From Aptenodytes patagonicus (taxonomy: Eukaryota; Chordata; Aves; Sphenisciformes; Spheniscidae), in contig NC_134970.1 in NCBI RefSeq assembly GCF_965638725.1, positions 3,539,001-3,603,000 on the forward strand: DNA of 64,000 bases, given 5' to 3'. The notes under the pieces were generated by a model. That model saw nothing but the letters and a program-made list of their open reading frames with translations, was not told where the DNA came from and ran no database searches. The stretch's first letter is position 1; each line of letters begins with the position of its first letter. Below are positions 33,453-45,000 of this stretch, piece after piece. A program made the position numbers and the translations under genes.

Positions 33453-33516
33453 CATCCTCCCCTTTGGGACGCAACGAAGCTGCTGGCAAAGGAGGCAGCT
33501 GCCCCGGGAGAGCGCG

Positions 33517-36500
33517 ATGCCGGCAGGACGCAGCAGGAGGGTGCAGCAGTATCTGGTGGTCTTGGCCGTGACCTGGGGCGCCAGCTTCTTCCCCTCGCCA
33601 GCCCAGGCTTTGCAGAGGTAGCAGGCGTGCGTGTTGCAGGTGGCCCACAATGTTGTGGGTCTTGCTGTCTCCCCTTGGTTTTGGGTGCTTGGACTGGTGC
33701 TGAGGACCGACGGACTCTCCTCCCGCGGTGCCTGCTTTAGCCATGCTGGGAAACCCCCTTCCACCTCCTTTTCTGTTCTGCGCTAGCACACCTGCTCTTC
33801 CTTGCTCCTCTTCCTCTCTCCCCTCGAGCACCGCATGGCTCAGCAGCACCCCTGTCTCCCAAATAACCAAGGAGGCCAAGACGAAGCGTTTCACCTGCAA
33901 AGCAAATGAGTCGAGCGCGGGGCTGGGCTGAGCCCGTGGGTGGCTGCCTGGTGTCGGTGGATGCCTCCTGCGGCAGCCAGCCCCCGTGGGCTCCCTGCCC
34001 TGGGTGGGCTGTGGTGCATCCCCCCCCCCCCCCGGGGCCGGTGCGGGGCTGGCGGTGCCGTGGGAGCGGGACCCACCGGGGCCCGGCTGGCAGCCCCACG
34101 GTGCGGGGTGCTGCGGGGAGCTGCTGCCATCTAGAGCCACCCAGCTGGATTTCCTAAGGCAGGAGTGCTGGGGGGGGGGGGGGGAGGGGGGTGACAGGGA
34201 GCTGAGGGGTGCTCCCCGGCCCCCCAGCCCTGCCCTCGCCCCCCGGCAGGATCGCGCTGCAGAGGATGCCCTCCATCCGCCAGACGCTGCAGGAGATGGG
34301 CGTGAAGGTGTCGGACGTCTTCCCCGAGCTGAGGCAGAGCAGACGCAGCGGCGTGGCCGGCCCCAGAAACGGGACGGCTCCCACCCTCCTCACTAACTAC
34401 CTGGACGTGAGTCTCTCCCTACGTGGGGGCTTGTCACCCCAACACGGCCCCGCACCCCGCAAGTCCCACCCGCTGCACCCCACGGTGCATTTGCTGCCAA
34501 GGGCTCGGGTCTGCGTAAACCCCCTCTCCTGTCTGAGCCGTGACCCCAGTGATGCTGCCCAGTGCCGTGCCTCTTCCAGACCCAGTATTTCGGCGAGATC
34601 AGCATCGGTACCCCCACGCAGACCTTCAAGGTGGTCTTCGACACGGGCTCGGCCAACCTGTGGGTGCCATCCTACAAGTGCTCCCCCCTCTACAGCGCCT
34701 GCAGTGAGTACGGGGACATGTCCCTCCACCTGGAGGGCTCCTCAAAGTGGGCTGGGGGGGGGTTACCTTTGCACAGCGGGCTCTGCTGCTGTCCGGTCCC
34801 CTGGCACTGGGGCAGGGTGGGTTCATCATCCCACGGAGGCTGGGGGAGCAGAGACCCGTAGCCGGTCCTGCCGTCGCCGCCTCCCTCGCTTTCTTTGATG
34901 CACCTTCTCCCTCTCCCCAGTTTCCCACAGCCGCTACGACTCCTCCAAGTCGCGGACGTACATAGCCAACGGCACGGGCTTCGCTATCCGCTATGGAACG
35001 GGAAGCGTCAAAGGCTTCCTCAGCCAGGACATCGTCATGGTGAGTGCGTGCCCTGAATTCGCAGACCTGGAGCCGCTGGCTCAGCAAGGAGACGCCCACG
35101 AGTGGTTCTGCTCCCCCATAAGAGCATCCCCAGTTACCCAAGAGTAAGGGGGCTCTTTGGGGGATTTAGCCCCCCAGCTCCCTGCAAGGACACTTGTGCC
35201 CTTCCCCAGGTATCAGACATCCCCATCATCCAGGTCTTTGCCGAGGCGACGGCGCTGCCTGCCTTCCCCTTCATCTTTGCCAGGTTTGACGGGGTGCTGG
35301 GGATGGGCTACCCCAGCCAGGCCATCGACGGCATCACCCCCGTCTTCGACCGGATCCTCTCCCAGCAGATCCTCAAGGAGGATGTGTTTTCTGTCTACTA
35401 CAGCCGGTGAGTCTTGGGGGGAGCAGGCGCCGGGGCTGGGGAGGTGTTTGTTTTGCAGGGCATGGGCATTGCAACCACGGCGGTGCTGGGTTTGCGTCTC
35501 AGGACTGGGAAAGAGCCATGGCTGGGGCTGCAGGACCTTGGGTGGGGTGGAGGGCACGGGCATGTGGAGGATGCCTGGAGGAGCTGGGGTGGAATGAGGC
35601 AGCACAAGAGGCAGAGCCAGGTGGATGCTTATCTGGATCTGCTGGGCAGGGAGTGCCTAGGCTGGGAGCGGCTGCTCCCCGCTCGTTTGTCACTGTCAGA
35701 TTGCACAGTCACCAGCTCTGCTAGTGGGGCTGGAGCAATCACAGCCAGGAGTGGATTTAGTGTTTCATCTACTGGCAAAATTAAAAAAAAAAAAAAACAA
35801 AACAAACTATTGAAGAAAAACCTACACCAGCAGGCAAACCTCCTTTCATTTCTTGCCCCAAAACTGTTGTGCCCCAGCATCCCTCCTCCCAGCAGCACCA
35901 AAACCCACAGGAGCAGCGGGAGGGCCCATCCTGGCAGAGCAGGAACGCTGCCCCCCGGCCCCACCACTCCCCACTGGCCCCAGGTGCAGCAGCCTGGCAA
36001 TGTGCGGTGACAAACAGCCCCACAAATGCATGCTTAAAGCAGGCATGGTAGCTCTTTACCTCCACTGAAGGTGGATCCATCAATAACGAACAAAGCCTAA
36101 CGATGCTGGTTGCAACTGCAGCCTCGTCCAAGTGCCACTTGGGTCCCCTCGACACCCCGGGGACACAGCCGCCCTCGGACCACAGGCTTATGGAGCATCT
36201 CTCTCTTTGCAGAGCTTCGAAGTAAGAAGACGAAAAGCACGAGTGCTCTCGAGGCAGCACCCACTAACAGTCACCCGCGCACCCCGGGGCCGGGCAGCAG
36301 ACCCTGCTCCCACTGCCAGCCCCAGGCGAGCCCTGCCCTGCGCTGGCAGCTGGGCACTGGTCCATAGGAGCTCACACACTGCATCAGCCCCGCACTGGGC
36401 TCTGCCAGCACGCCTGCCCCGTGCAGGAGCCAGCACCGACCTGCTCGGAGACCTCAGCATGTGGCACCCCTCTCCTGCGGGCTCTTGCACCCTGTGCACT

Positions 36501-38292
36501 AACTCGGGGTTTCTTCTGCTCCGTCTTGCTCTCTGCCACTGCTAACCGGGTCAGCAGAGCCTCACGGCCGGGGCTGGTCCCTTCTCCCCATTTTTTCAGG
36601 GACAGCAGCCGAGGGGGAATCACTCCACTGTGTTTTACACCCTAGGAACGCTCCTCTGAAACCTGGGGGGGAAATAATCCTTGGAGGCAGTGACCCAGCC
36701 TACTACACCGGGGACTTCCACTATCTGAACATCAGCAAGAGCGGCTACTGGCAGATCAGCATGAAGGGGTGAGGCCAGGGACTGCCTCTGCACAGCACCG
36801 GCCGCATCCTGCAGACTTCCCTGGGTGTGCGAGGGTGGGCCTGGGAAAAGCTTGCTGGGTGCTGGGGAAGGTGGTCCACGGAGGCATGTGTTCACTCGGT
36901 CTTGCTGGCGGATGCCTTCCCCTCTGGAGGGGAGCGGGGTCGGTTCCTCCAGCACAGAGTTGCATCTCCATGCTCAGCAAGGAGCCAGGATCAGAGCTGG
37001 GGAATGCAGAGGGGGTGGCACTGTGGGCTGATTCAACTTGGAAGCCGCAGTGGAAGAATTTAACCCCCTTTAGTCCTGCAGAAGGAGTGTCAGGCACTGA
37101 AACAATTCTGCTTTGTTTAATGTAAAAAAATAAAAACCACACATGATGAAGCTTAGCTTTCACATTCAAGAAGCTTGAAGGGAGGCTTCCTGGTGCGCCT
37201 GGAGGGTCTGTACTCCAGAGGCACTAGGAGCAGCACATGCTCTGCTTGGCCAGTGTTCCCTGGACAAAGATGTGGCACACTCCCCCATGGGCACACGCAG
37301 CCCTGGGAGCTGAGCTGCAGCTAATGTGGGAGACTCGGGGTCACCCCTCTCCCCTCCCGCTCCAGGGTGTCTGTAGGGGCTGAAATCCTGTTCTGCAAGG
37401 AAGGCTGTTCAGTGGCTGTCGACACGGGAGCATCCTACATCACCGGCCCAGCCGGCCCTGTCTCTGTGCTGATGAAAGCCATCGGGGCAGCCGAAATGGC
37501 CGAAGGAGAGGTGAGCAAACCCCCTCTGCCCCACTCTGTGTCCCTGCCCCTTCGCTGCCTGTACCCCAGCCCATCTCTACCCCAGCAAACAGGCTCAGCG
37601 CTGTCTCCTCCTCCTGCAGTACGTGGTGGACTGTGACCGAGTCCCTCAGCTGCCCAACATCTCTTTCCACCTGGGTGGGAAGGCCTATGCGCTCAGCGGC
37701 TCAGCCTACATCCTTCGGGTAAGCTGCATCCCTCCGTGTGGGGTGGGAGGGTGGCTCTCCCCAGGCTGGGTCCTTCTGCTGGGGAGAGCGGTGCATCTCG
37801 GGGTGCAGCTCTCCTGGAGCATCCTGCGCCCTCCTGGCTCCCCTAAAGCGGCAGAATGACGCTTCTTGTTTTTTCCCGAACCCTCCTGTTTGGCAGCAGT
37901 GTCCAGATGAGCCAGAGCAACCCGTCGCTGCTTCCTTAGGTGGTTTTGGGGAGATTTGGGGTGAGCAGCCAAAAGCAGAGACAGGCAGGGATCCTCCTTC
38001 CTGGAGGAAGGAATGTCAAGGCCAAGCAGAGGGTGTTGAGCTGGGGATCACAGCCCTTCCTCGGGCACGCTGCAGTAGAGATCTCCCTCCTGGCACCTCC
38101 ATCACCACGTGGGTCTCCTCCTCTTTGCAGCAATCCCAGTATGGGGAGGACGTCTGCGTGGTGGCTTTCTCGGGGCTGGACATCCCACCCCCAGCTGGTC
38201 CCCTCTGGATCCTGGGCGCCAGCTTCATTGGGCACTACTACACCAAATTCGACCGGCGCAACAACCGCATCGGCTTTGCCACGGCCCGCTGA
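33517..38292 (+). CDS. REN: Renin (preprorenin), secreted aspartyl protease
   Basis: Coding exons 33517-33617, 34250-34406, 34580-34703, 34921-35039, 35210-35406, 36646-36768, 37366-37510, 37620-37718 and 38131-38292 join to 408 residues (human 406). Renin cuts angiotensinogen to angiotensin I in the blood. Parts: a signal peptide (residues 1 to about 31, core [11 protein letters not shown]); a prosegment with [13 protein letters not shown]; a dibasic Arg-Arg at 65-66 where mammals process prorenin; first catalytic motif FDTGSAN (Asp107); flap Tyr152 in RYGTGS; second motif VDTGAS (Asp293); and a conserved end, [14 protein letters not shown]. Ala after the second DTG is the renin form and has been linked to renin's near-neutral pH optimum. 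N-glycosylation sequons are at Asn74 and Asn144. There is no separate nine-base exon like human exon 6. The gene looks intact. Pepsin or cathepsin D identity is unlikely given the synteny and the VDTGASYI motif. Confidence 0.97.
34019..34195. repeat. C-run and G-run pair in REN intron 1
   Basis: A C tract of about 14 bases near 34020-34034 and a G-rich tract near 34170-34190 sit just before REN exon 2. They could form a G-quadruplex or pair with one another. Such runs are prone to sequencing length error. Confidence 0.5.
35776..35806 (+). repeat. A-rich low-complexity tract in REN intron 5
   Basis: A run of 15 As followed by AC-interrupted A runs. No retroposed gene body or target-site duplication could be recognised beside it. 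Confidence 0.6.
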
Positions 38293-38784
38293 CATCCGGG
38301 GGGGGCTGGGGAGAGGGACAGGGGAACCAGCCTGGAGGCAAAAGTACCACCAGGAAGAAACGATTTGAAGTGCAAGAGAGAACAGCGTTTCCTTACAGCT
38401 CAGCCACCTCCTCTCTTTACTGAAGCAACTGCAAAACCTCGCCTTCTCCCACTCCAAAACCCCCGCTCTGCTTCCCGAGAATCTCTGCTGCAGGGGAGAA
38501 CTGAGCCTTAAATGTATCTTCTAGTAAGCGTGTTCAGTCTGGAAATCAAAGCGGGATCCTGTGTCCGGAGTTGCACCTCCAGGGACTTTTAGGGTGATGT
38601 GCAATAGAGCACCTGGCATGCAGTGGATCGCTGCTGGCATGGAGGTGCTCGCAGGTTGCAGACGTACAGAGGAGGGGTGATCTGTTACAGTTTGTGTTAT
38701 TCTTTGAATGGGAGAAAAATAATCTGGCTGTGTTTAATGATAGCTTTAGCTGGTGTTAACCCTACCCCTCTCCATGACTTCAAT

Positions 38785-38790
38785 ATTAAA
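38785..38790 (+). promoter_or_regulatory. REN: Candidate REN poly(A) signal (ATTAAA)
   Basis: First convincing signal word after the REN stop, giving a 3' UTR of about 0.5 kb. Confidence 0.4.
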
Positions 38791-38809
38791 CAATCTCAGA
38801 GCAACAGGA

Positions 38810-41340
38810 CACTGAGTGGATACTTATTCTTGCAGAGGGGAGAGATCAGACACTTTTATTAAGAGAACTGGACAACAAGTGTTCCCCTGCTAGGATTCAC
38901 CACAGCAGACACTGCATTTATGTCCTTCCCTGTTTCAGAAGAGTGAAATACCCTCCCAGCTAGCGCCACAGCATCTACATGCAGGCATATCAGGGTCTTT
39001 TCAAACAGCAAACAAGCCCTTTCTGCAGGATTCGAGCTGCTGTGTGGGCTACCCGTGCCTCGACCTGTCTTCCCATGGGGGGCTCAGGACCACCAGTCGC
39101 ACCCCTGGGGACAGAGGGACAGGGCTGTACATCTGCTTTGCTGCTCTTTAGGGAGGGGAAGGTGCCTGCAGGTCTGACTAAGGGTCACTGACTTTGTCCC
39201 ACCAGAAAGGCAGCTCTTGCTGCCCCAGTGCCTGGATCTGTTTTCATTGCCACGCTGGCTCGAGCTAACAACTAGAGGCTTGTCTCTGTCCTGGCCACGT
39301 GTGGAGATGCTCAGCAGGAGCGTGCTGGAGCTGCGAGCCCTGTGCCGGCTGGCCCGGCAGGAGGGGCAGACCAGTACTCCCAGCTGGAGGCCGACATTTC
39401 CAGTTCTGCGGGAGAGCTGCAGTGCTTCAAGTTACAGCCCAGCAGCTGCGAATCCAAGCTCTCCCCAATGCCAAGCAGTTTGCAACACGCTCTCATCTCC
39501 AGTTCCACCAGCTCAGGTGCTGTGAGTGCCGTGATCCACAGCCGAGCCCTGGGAAACGTGCCTGTACAGCAGAGCACAACGCTTGGGCTTCTGGAGCAGA
39601 GCCTGGAGCAAGCCACCATCTGAGTGCAATCACTCGCAGAAGCTTCTCATCCTCATTTCTGCCACCGGTGATGACTGCCGACGAATTCCCAGTGCTGCCC
39701 GAAGCACAGGCTGACACGAGCTGCCTGGCTGGCACGGCTGCAGGGATGTTCGGGAGAGCGATGCTCCTGCCAGCACCAACATGGCTGCTGCTGCGTGACC
39801 TTTCCAGACAGGTAGGCAGCAGCCTCCGCTCTGCTGGCCAGCCCTCCCTCCCAGCGCGGCACCTCGTCCCCTGCCCTGCCCCATGGAGCGGCAGCGCAGC
39901 CTTACAGCAGAAAGGATGTGGCTAAGCGGATGTTTGTCCCTCCTGGGAGGGTCTGTGCAGCTGCGTAGCATTTAAACCTCTTAAAGTTGGGATGCACAAC
40001 CCTGGGTCTCCGGGGACGGGAAATTCAAGGCACCCAACGATGTTACTTGTTTCTTGCCATCGCCTTCTGCAGCACTGATCCATCACCTCCAACACGGGGG
40101 CGAGGAGAGCAGTAGCAACGGCTCTTCGGGGCCTGGGGGTGGAGGGAAGGGGCCCCAGCGGTCAGCATATCTCGCTTTCATCCAGCGTTTCCTGAGCACA
40201 CCCGGGCGCTCCAGGCAGCTGCTCATCAGCACAGGAAACCCCAGGGGCTGGGAAGCAGCGGCAGCACAGGCAGGGAGGGCACGGGAGGGAGGGCAGGCAG
40301 AGCCGCCCAGAGACCCTCGGCCAAGGGGGCATCTGCACAGGTCAGCGCCGGAGCTACAGCCCGGCCTCTCCGCAACCTTCTGGCTGTACAGAGATGCTGG
40401 CAAGCTTCTCCCCTTCCTTTCCTACCTCAGGGAAACTCTCCAGCTGGAAATAACTAAGCCTCCTCTGCCCTATTCTACACCGCAAAGGCTCTGGCCTGGA
40501 GAAGACTCAAGTGGATCTGAGCTTGAAAAAGCACCAGGTGACTTAAGCCCCTATGATGGCTTTTGCCTATAGCCCCCAAGCTGGAAAATGGTCAGGCTGG
40601 CCTAAAATAGGATGTTTTTGTGGATCCAGTCCTGTTCCTATTCAGCACAGCGGTTTCAAGCAACGGGAGGGAAAAATGCCTGGGCTGCTTGCGGTGCTGC
40701 TCCTGGGCCCCTTAAGCCAGCCTATTAACACCTCTAATCGCCTGTGCCAGGGCAATTTCCTGGTGGCTGCTGCGCAGTCCTGGCTGGGAGGCACCGCTAA
40801 CCCACAACTGCCCCGTATTAACGCTTGTGATTGTTATGGGCGAGCAATTAGGCCACACTCAGCCCAGCGAAGCGGTGGGAGCAATTATGACCATCCTATT
40901 AAAACGGACAGAGCTCGCTCTATATTTAGAAACACGGGGAACTGGCTGGTTTGTTTTTTTCCCTTTCCTTAAATGATTTTCCCCAGGTCTCTGTGGTCCA
41001 TTTAGCTGGTTTCAGCCACAGCCAGCTGTAAACTTTGGAGGGGGCATTCTCCGCTCCGAGCCACGTGCAGTTGTTATTTCCTCTGATAATGAAGCCGGGC
41101 TGGAGCGGTGTCAGCGGTGGGGCTGTGCCAACGGGCGAGTCGTGCTCTATCTTTAACGATCAAACCTCTCTCCAGCCCACCCGTAAATCCCCTACGGGGG
41201 TCGGCGCTTGGTGGGTGAGATGATAGCGGGGCCGGAGAGGCCGGTTCAGAGGGGCCACGTCCCTCCTAGAGCCCAGGAATGCTGCCACCGCATCCTGGGG
41301 CACATCTCATGCGCGGCATCCCCATCCTTTTTATCCCAGA
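38810..41340. other. Intergenic region REN-ETNK2
   Basis: No gene found. The part at about 40690-40980 is AT-richer, with several ATTA/TAAT words and a perfect MEF2 site, and may be a regulatory element of ETNK2. The rest is of mixed composition with no recognised repeat. Confidence 0.5.
40920..40929. promoter_or_regulatory. Perfect MEF2 site (CTATATTTAG) upstream of ETNK2
   Basis: Matches the MEF2 consensus YTAWWWWTAR at all ten positions, about 0.7 kb before the ETNK2 start. Sequence match only. Confidence 0.35.
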
Positions 41341-42000
41341 CCCCAAAGGGGTTGGGGATGGGGGGGGGGGGGGTGCGGAGCCCCCCGGGATGGCTGAGGG
41401 GCTCCGGGGAGAGGGGGGGGGGAGGGAGGGAGAGGAGGGATGGGGGCGGAGGGCACCGGCAGCAGGTGCGGGCGGGGGGGTCCCCCGGTGCGGGTCCCCC
41501 GGTGCGGGTCCCCCGGTGCGGGTCCGGTGCGGGTCCCGCTGACCTCACAATGCGGGCGGGCGCTGCCGCGGGAGGCGGGCGGCGGGAGGCGGGCCGGTGA
41601 CTCATGGCTTCCCAACGGCGGGCGGCTCCTCCCCGCGGCCGCCGGCCCCGCGGCAGCCCCCGGCACATGGGCCGCGGCTCCGGGAGCGCGGAGCTGGGTA
41701 TGGCCGTACCGCCCGGCCGCTGCCCCGACTGCCCGGGGCCGGAGCGGGGCGGCGGTGGGACCCCCGCCGTGCCCCACCTCGGCATTGCGGTGGACGAGGG
41801 CGACGTGCTGCCCGGGGCGCTGCGGCTCATGCGGGAGCTGAGACCCGGCTGGGAGCCGGCGAGGGTGAAGACCAAGGTACGCCCCGCCGGGGGGGGGGGG
41901 AGCGGGGGGCAGCCTGCGCGGAGCCCCCCCCCGGGGACCGGCCGCCGCAGCCCGCGCACCCCCCGCGGGGTTCGTTCGAGGGGGCTGCAGAGCCCAGCCT
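41340..42000 (+). promoter_or_regulatory. ETNK2: CpG island and promoter region of ETNK2
   Basis: Very GC-rich and CpG-dense, with long G runs (from about 41361), GC boxes and no TATA box, and spanning the first coding exon. This is typical of a broad CpG-island promoter. An AP-1 heptamer (TGACTCA, 41598-41604) overlaps the first ATG. The exact transcription start cannot be read from the sequence. Confidence 0.7.
41482..41534 (+). repeat. 14-bp tandem repeat in ETNK2 promoter
   Basis: Three perfect units of CCCCCGGTGCGGGT (41482-41495, 41496-41509, 41510-41523), then a shortened fourth. The high G and C content could form unusual secondary structure and vary in length between individuals. 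Confidence 0.9.
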
Positions 42001-45000
42001 GGGGGGCTATAGGGTCCGCTCGAGGCGGGCTGTGGGGCTCACCCCGGGGTGCTATAGGGCCTGCCCTGGGGCAGCTATAGGGCTCACTCTGGGGGGGCTG
42101 TAAGGCCCACATGAGGGTGACTGTAGGTCCCACCATGGGGGGCTATAGGACATGCCAAGGAGGGTACGACGTCCTGTCCCCCCACCCCCGGTTCTCCCCT
42201 CCACTCTCAGAGCGTAACCGGGGCCAATCAGGTGTGTGAAGGTATGACACCGCAGGCTTTGGGGACCCCTCGGGCAGTCACTGAGCGGTGACTGTGAATG
42301 CAAGTGTGTCCCCAGGGTCCCTCGAGGTTGCCAAGGTGGGTGAAGGCTGCGGGGATGTCAGGGCAGCAGCCTGTACCGCTGGTCCCCCCAGAGTCTCTCC
42401 TGCAGGTGCTGCACCCCTGCCTGCACCCAGTGGGCCCCTGCCCACAGGAGTAGCTGCTCCCAGGAGCAGGTCTCACTTGGGTTACTTGTGGGCTTGCACC
42501 TCTGCCAGGTCGCGTGGGCTGAGCGCAGGTTCGGATGGGAGCTGGGATTCAGCGCTGGGCTCCTTGCACGGGACAGGGCTTGGCTGTCTAGAGCTGGCAG
42601 GGCTTTGCTGCGGTGGCTGGGAGAGCAGGGCTGGCAGTTGCCTGCCGTGGGAGTCCCTTTCCCCCTCCTCACCTCTGCCCAGGGGTGCCAGGTCTCGGGC
42701 GGAAAAGCGAGGCTGGTGGTGTCTGTGCCCTCACCGGGCTCCTGGCGATGGGCACGAGAGTGTGGAGGTGGCGGAGCTGGGTGGTGCACTTGAATGTATA
42801 TACGTGTGTACGCACACCCTCTGAAGGCACATGCTTCCCGTGCGCCTGGAGTATCATTAAAAATGTATTAATAGCCAAGTGTAATTAATTACAAGAAGCT
42901 GCAGGAAAATACATATGAAAGGGCAGATGGCAATAGGCAGGAAGCTCGGAGTTCGAGTTCCTCAGAGCACAGAGTCGTAGGGGCAGGAAATGTCTCGGGC
43001 TCTGTGCAGCACCGAGCACAAACCTCGGTGGCAATGGTTGTTTGAGAAGGACCCCAGCTCTCTGGTATCCAGGCTCTCTCCAAGCATTGGAGGGGGTCAG
43101 TGTTCAACAGCAGCTTGTGTGTGTGCGCGCGTGTGTTTTTAATTTAAAAAAAAAAAAAAAAAGGGCAAAAAATCCCTTAGGAGTTGGGGGGGAAAAACCT
43201 CCAGTTGCATTTCTCTTAGCTGCTATCGCAAGAGCTGTTCGGGAGGGGATTGGAGCAGTGCACTGGTCCTCAGCTGGTTCCTATTAGCGTTCCTGTTCGC
43301 TTTCCTCCGTGCACTGGAGCGGTGCCCGGTTCACACCACCTCGTTGCACGGTGTCAGTGCACAGCTGCTTGCAGGGGCTGTACCAGGCTGTGCCGGTGAC
43401 ACGGAAAAAATCTCCCAGCGCTTGGGGCAGGGTGTGGAAGATGGGGAGGAAGGGTCTGGGTGCTTCGCCTGCCCTCTGCCTGATGGGGTCTTCAGCCCCC
43501 TGTGCTCCAGGTTGTGCCCGCTTTCCAGGGCTCCCGTTCCTCATTCTTTAAGCTCTGTCCCTGGGCAGAAGCATCTCTGTACCAAGAAGGCACAGGCAGT
43601 ATCGGTGAGTCAGCCAGCCACGCTATCAGGGAAGCACGCACTCCTCCATCCCTCATCTGGTGATAAGAAGAGCAGCAGCGATGTGGAGCCAAACCCCTGT
43701 GAGGACTCCGGCATGGCTGGACTTTTTTAGCCTGACTTTGGCAACAAGGTGCCCTGCTGCAGTCCGGCCCCAGGCTGCCGGCCGCCTCTCGGGCTGGGGA
43801 GCGGTGCTGGGTGTGCCTGTGCGGGGAGGCAGCCAACGCGGTGGCGCTTCGGGGGTGCCGAGGGGTCTCATGGCAGGCGCAGCACCGGGGTGTCGGGTGG
43901 AGCTGCTTCGCTTCAGCATCTTTGCACAGGGCTTGGGTCTTGCTTCGCATTTAATTGCCGCAAAGCTCCTGGTGTGGAATCACACTCGCTTTCTCCCCCA
44001 CCCTGCTCACGCCACCGCAGCAGGGAAGGATTTGGGCTGGTCGCAGCGCTGCGGCCCTGCTGATAGCTGACTTCACTTTGGATCCACAAGGAATAGCACC
44101 GGGCATCTCCCAAGCAGCTGCGCTCGGGAGCTGGAGGAGCTGCCGCCTCCAAACCAGGCGAGCCCCTGCATGTGTGTGTGCAGGTTGCTGACGAACCACG
44201 TGTGAGTCTCCAAAGTTAGCTGCCTGGAATTCAGGGGGGATAAGGTTCAGTAATCCCATTAAACCTGCTGGAAAGGGCTGATTGGGCTGTCGAGCAGCAA
44301 AACAAAGCAGCGCAAGGACTTCGCAGGCGAGGCGACGCTGAGCACCTCAACAGGGAGCCGTTCACCTGCAGCCAATGTGCGTGTGGCTGATGGAGGGCAC
44401 TGGCCCCAGGGTCCAAGGTCTTCTGCGTGGATGGGCCATGACAGCTTTTGCTTGCTGAATTTCTGGCCTCTGGGGCCTGGCAGGACAAGGAGAGGAGAGA
44501 CCTGAGCGTGGCACCGTGGTGGAAACACAGATTATCTGGCCTGGGAAAAGCAGCTCGGTTGCTTGAGAAGGTTCAGCCCGCCCCAGCGCAGCCGAGGGGC
44601 AGCAGCCCGAGGGGACGTGGCGCCCGGCTCGCCACCCGCCCTGCTCACCCCGAATCCAACACCAGCCAGCTGTATAACGAGGGTTGTTAGCGCCGTCTAA
44701 CTTCGGGTGTCTCATTCCAGTGCTTTGAGTTTCCCTCGGGAGGCTGCATGGGGAGCCCTATATATAGGCACCCTATATAGGAGTGAGAGTTGCTGAGTGG
44801 GATGTCTAAAATTAGCTGTCCCACCCCCGAGCACCGCTGCTGCCGTAGCATGCGCCCTCGCCCCCCTCCTGCTCCACCAGCGTCACACCTGCTCCGGCTC
44901 CCCGAACCCAAAGGGGATAAAGAAATCATTCTCGTGGGGAGCAGCGGCACCCCGGCACGCTCGGCCTCGGTGCTGAGCAGGAGCTGCGTGGGGCTGAGCA

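Noticed and set aside
35776-35806. A-rich tract as the tail of a processed pseudogene
   Set aside because: No gene-like sequence lies upstream of it and no target-site duplication could be seen; a simple low-complexity run is enough.
44757-44768. TATATA as a TATA box of an internal ETNK2 promoter
   Set aside because: It is part of a symmetric CArG-like palindrome and is not followed by an exon with a start codon in frame with ETNK2.
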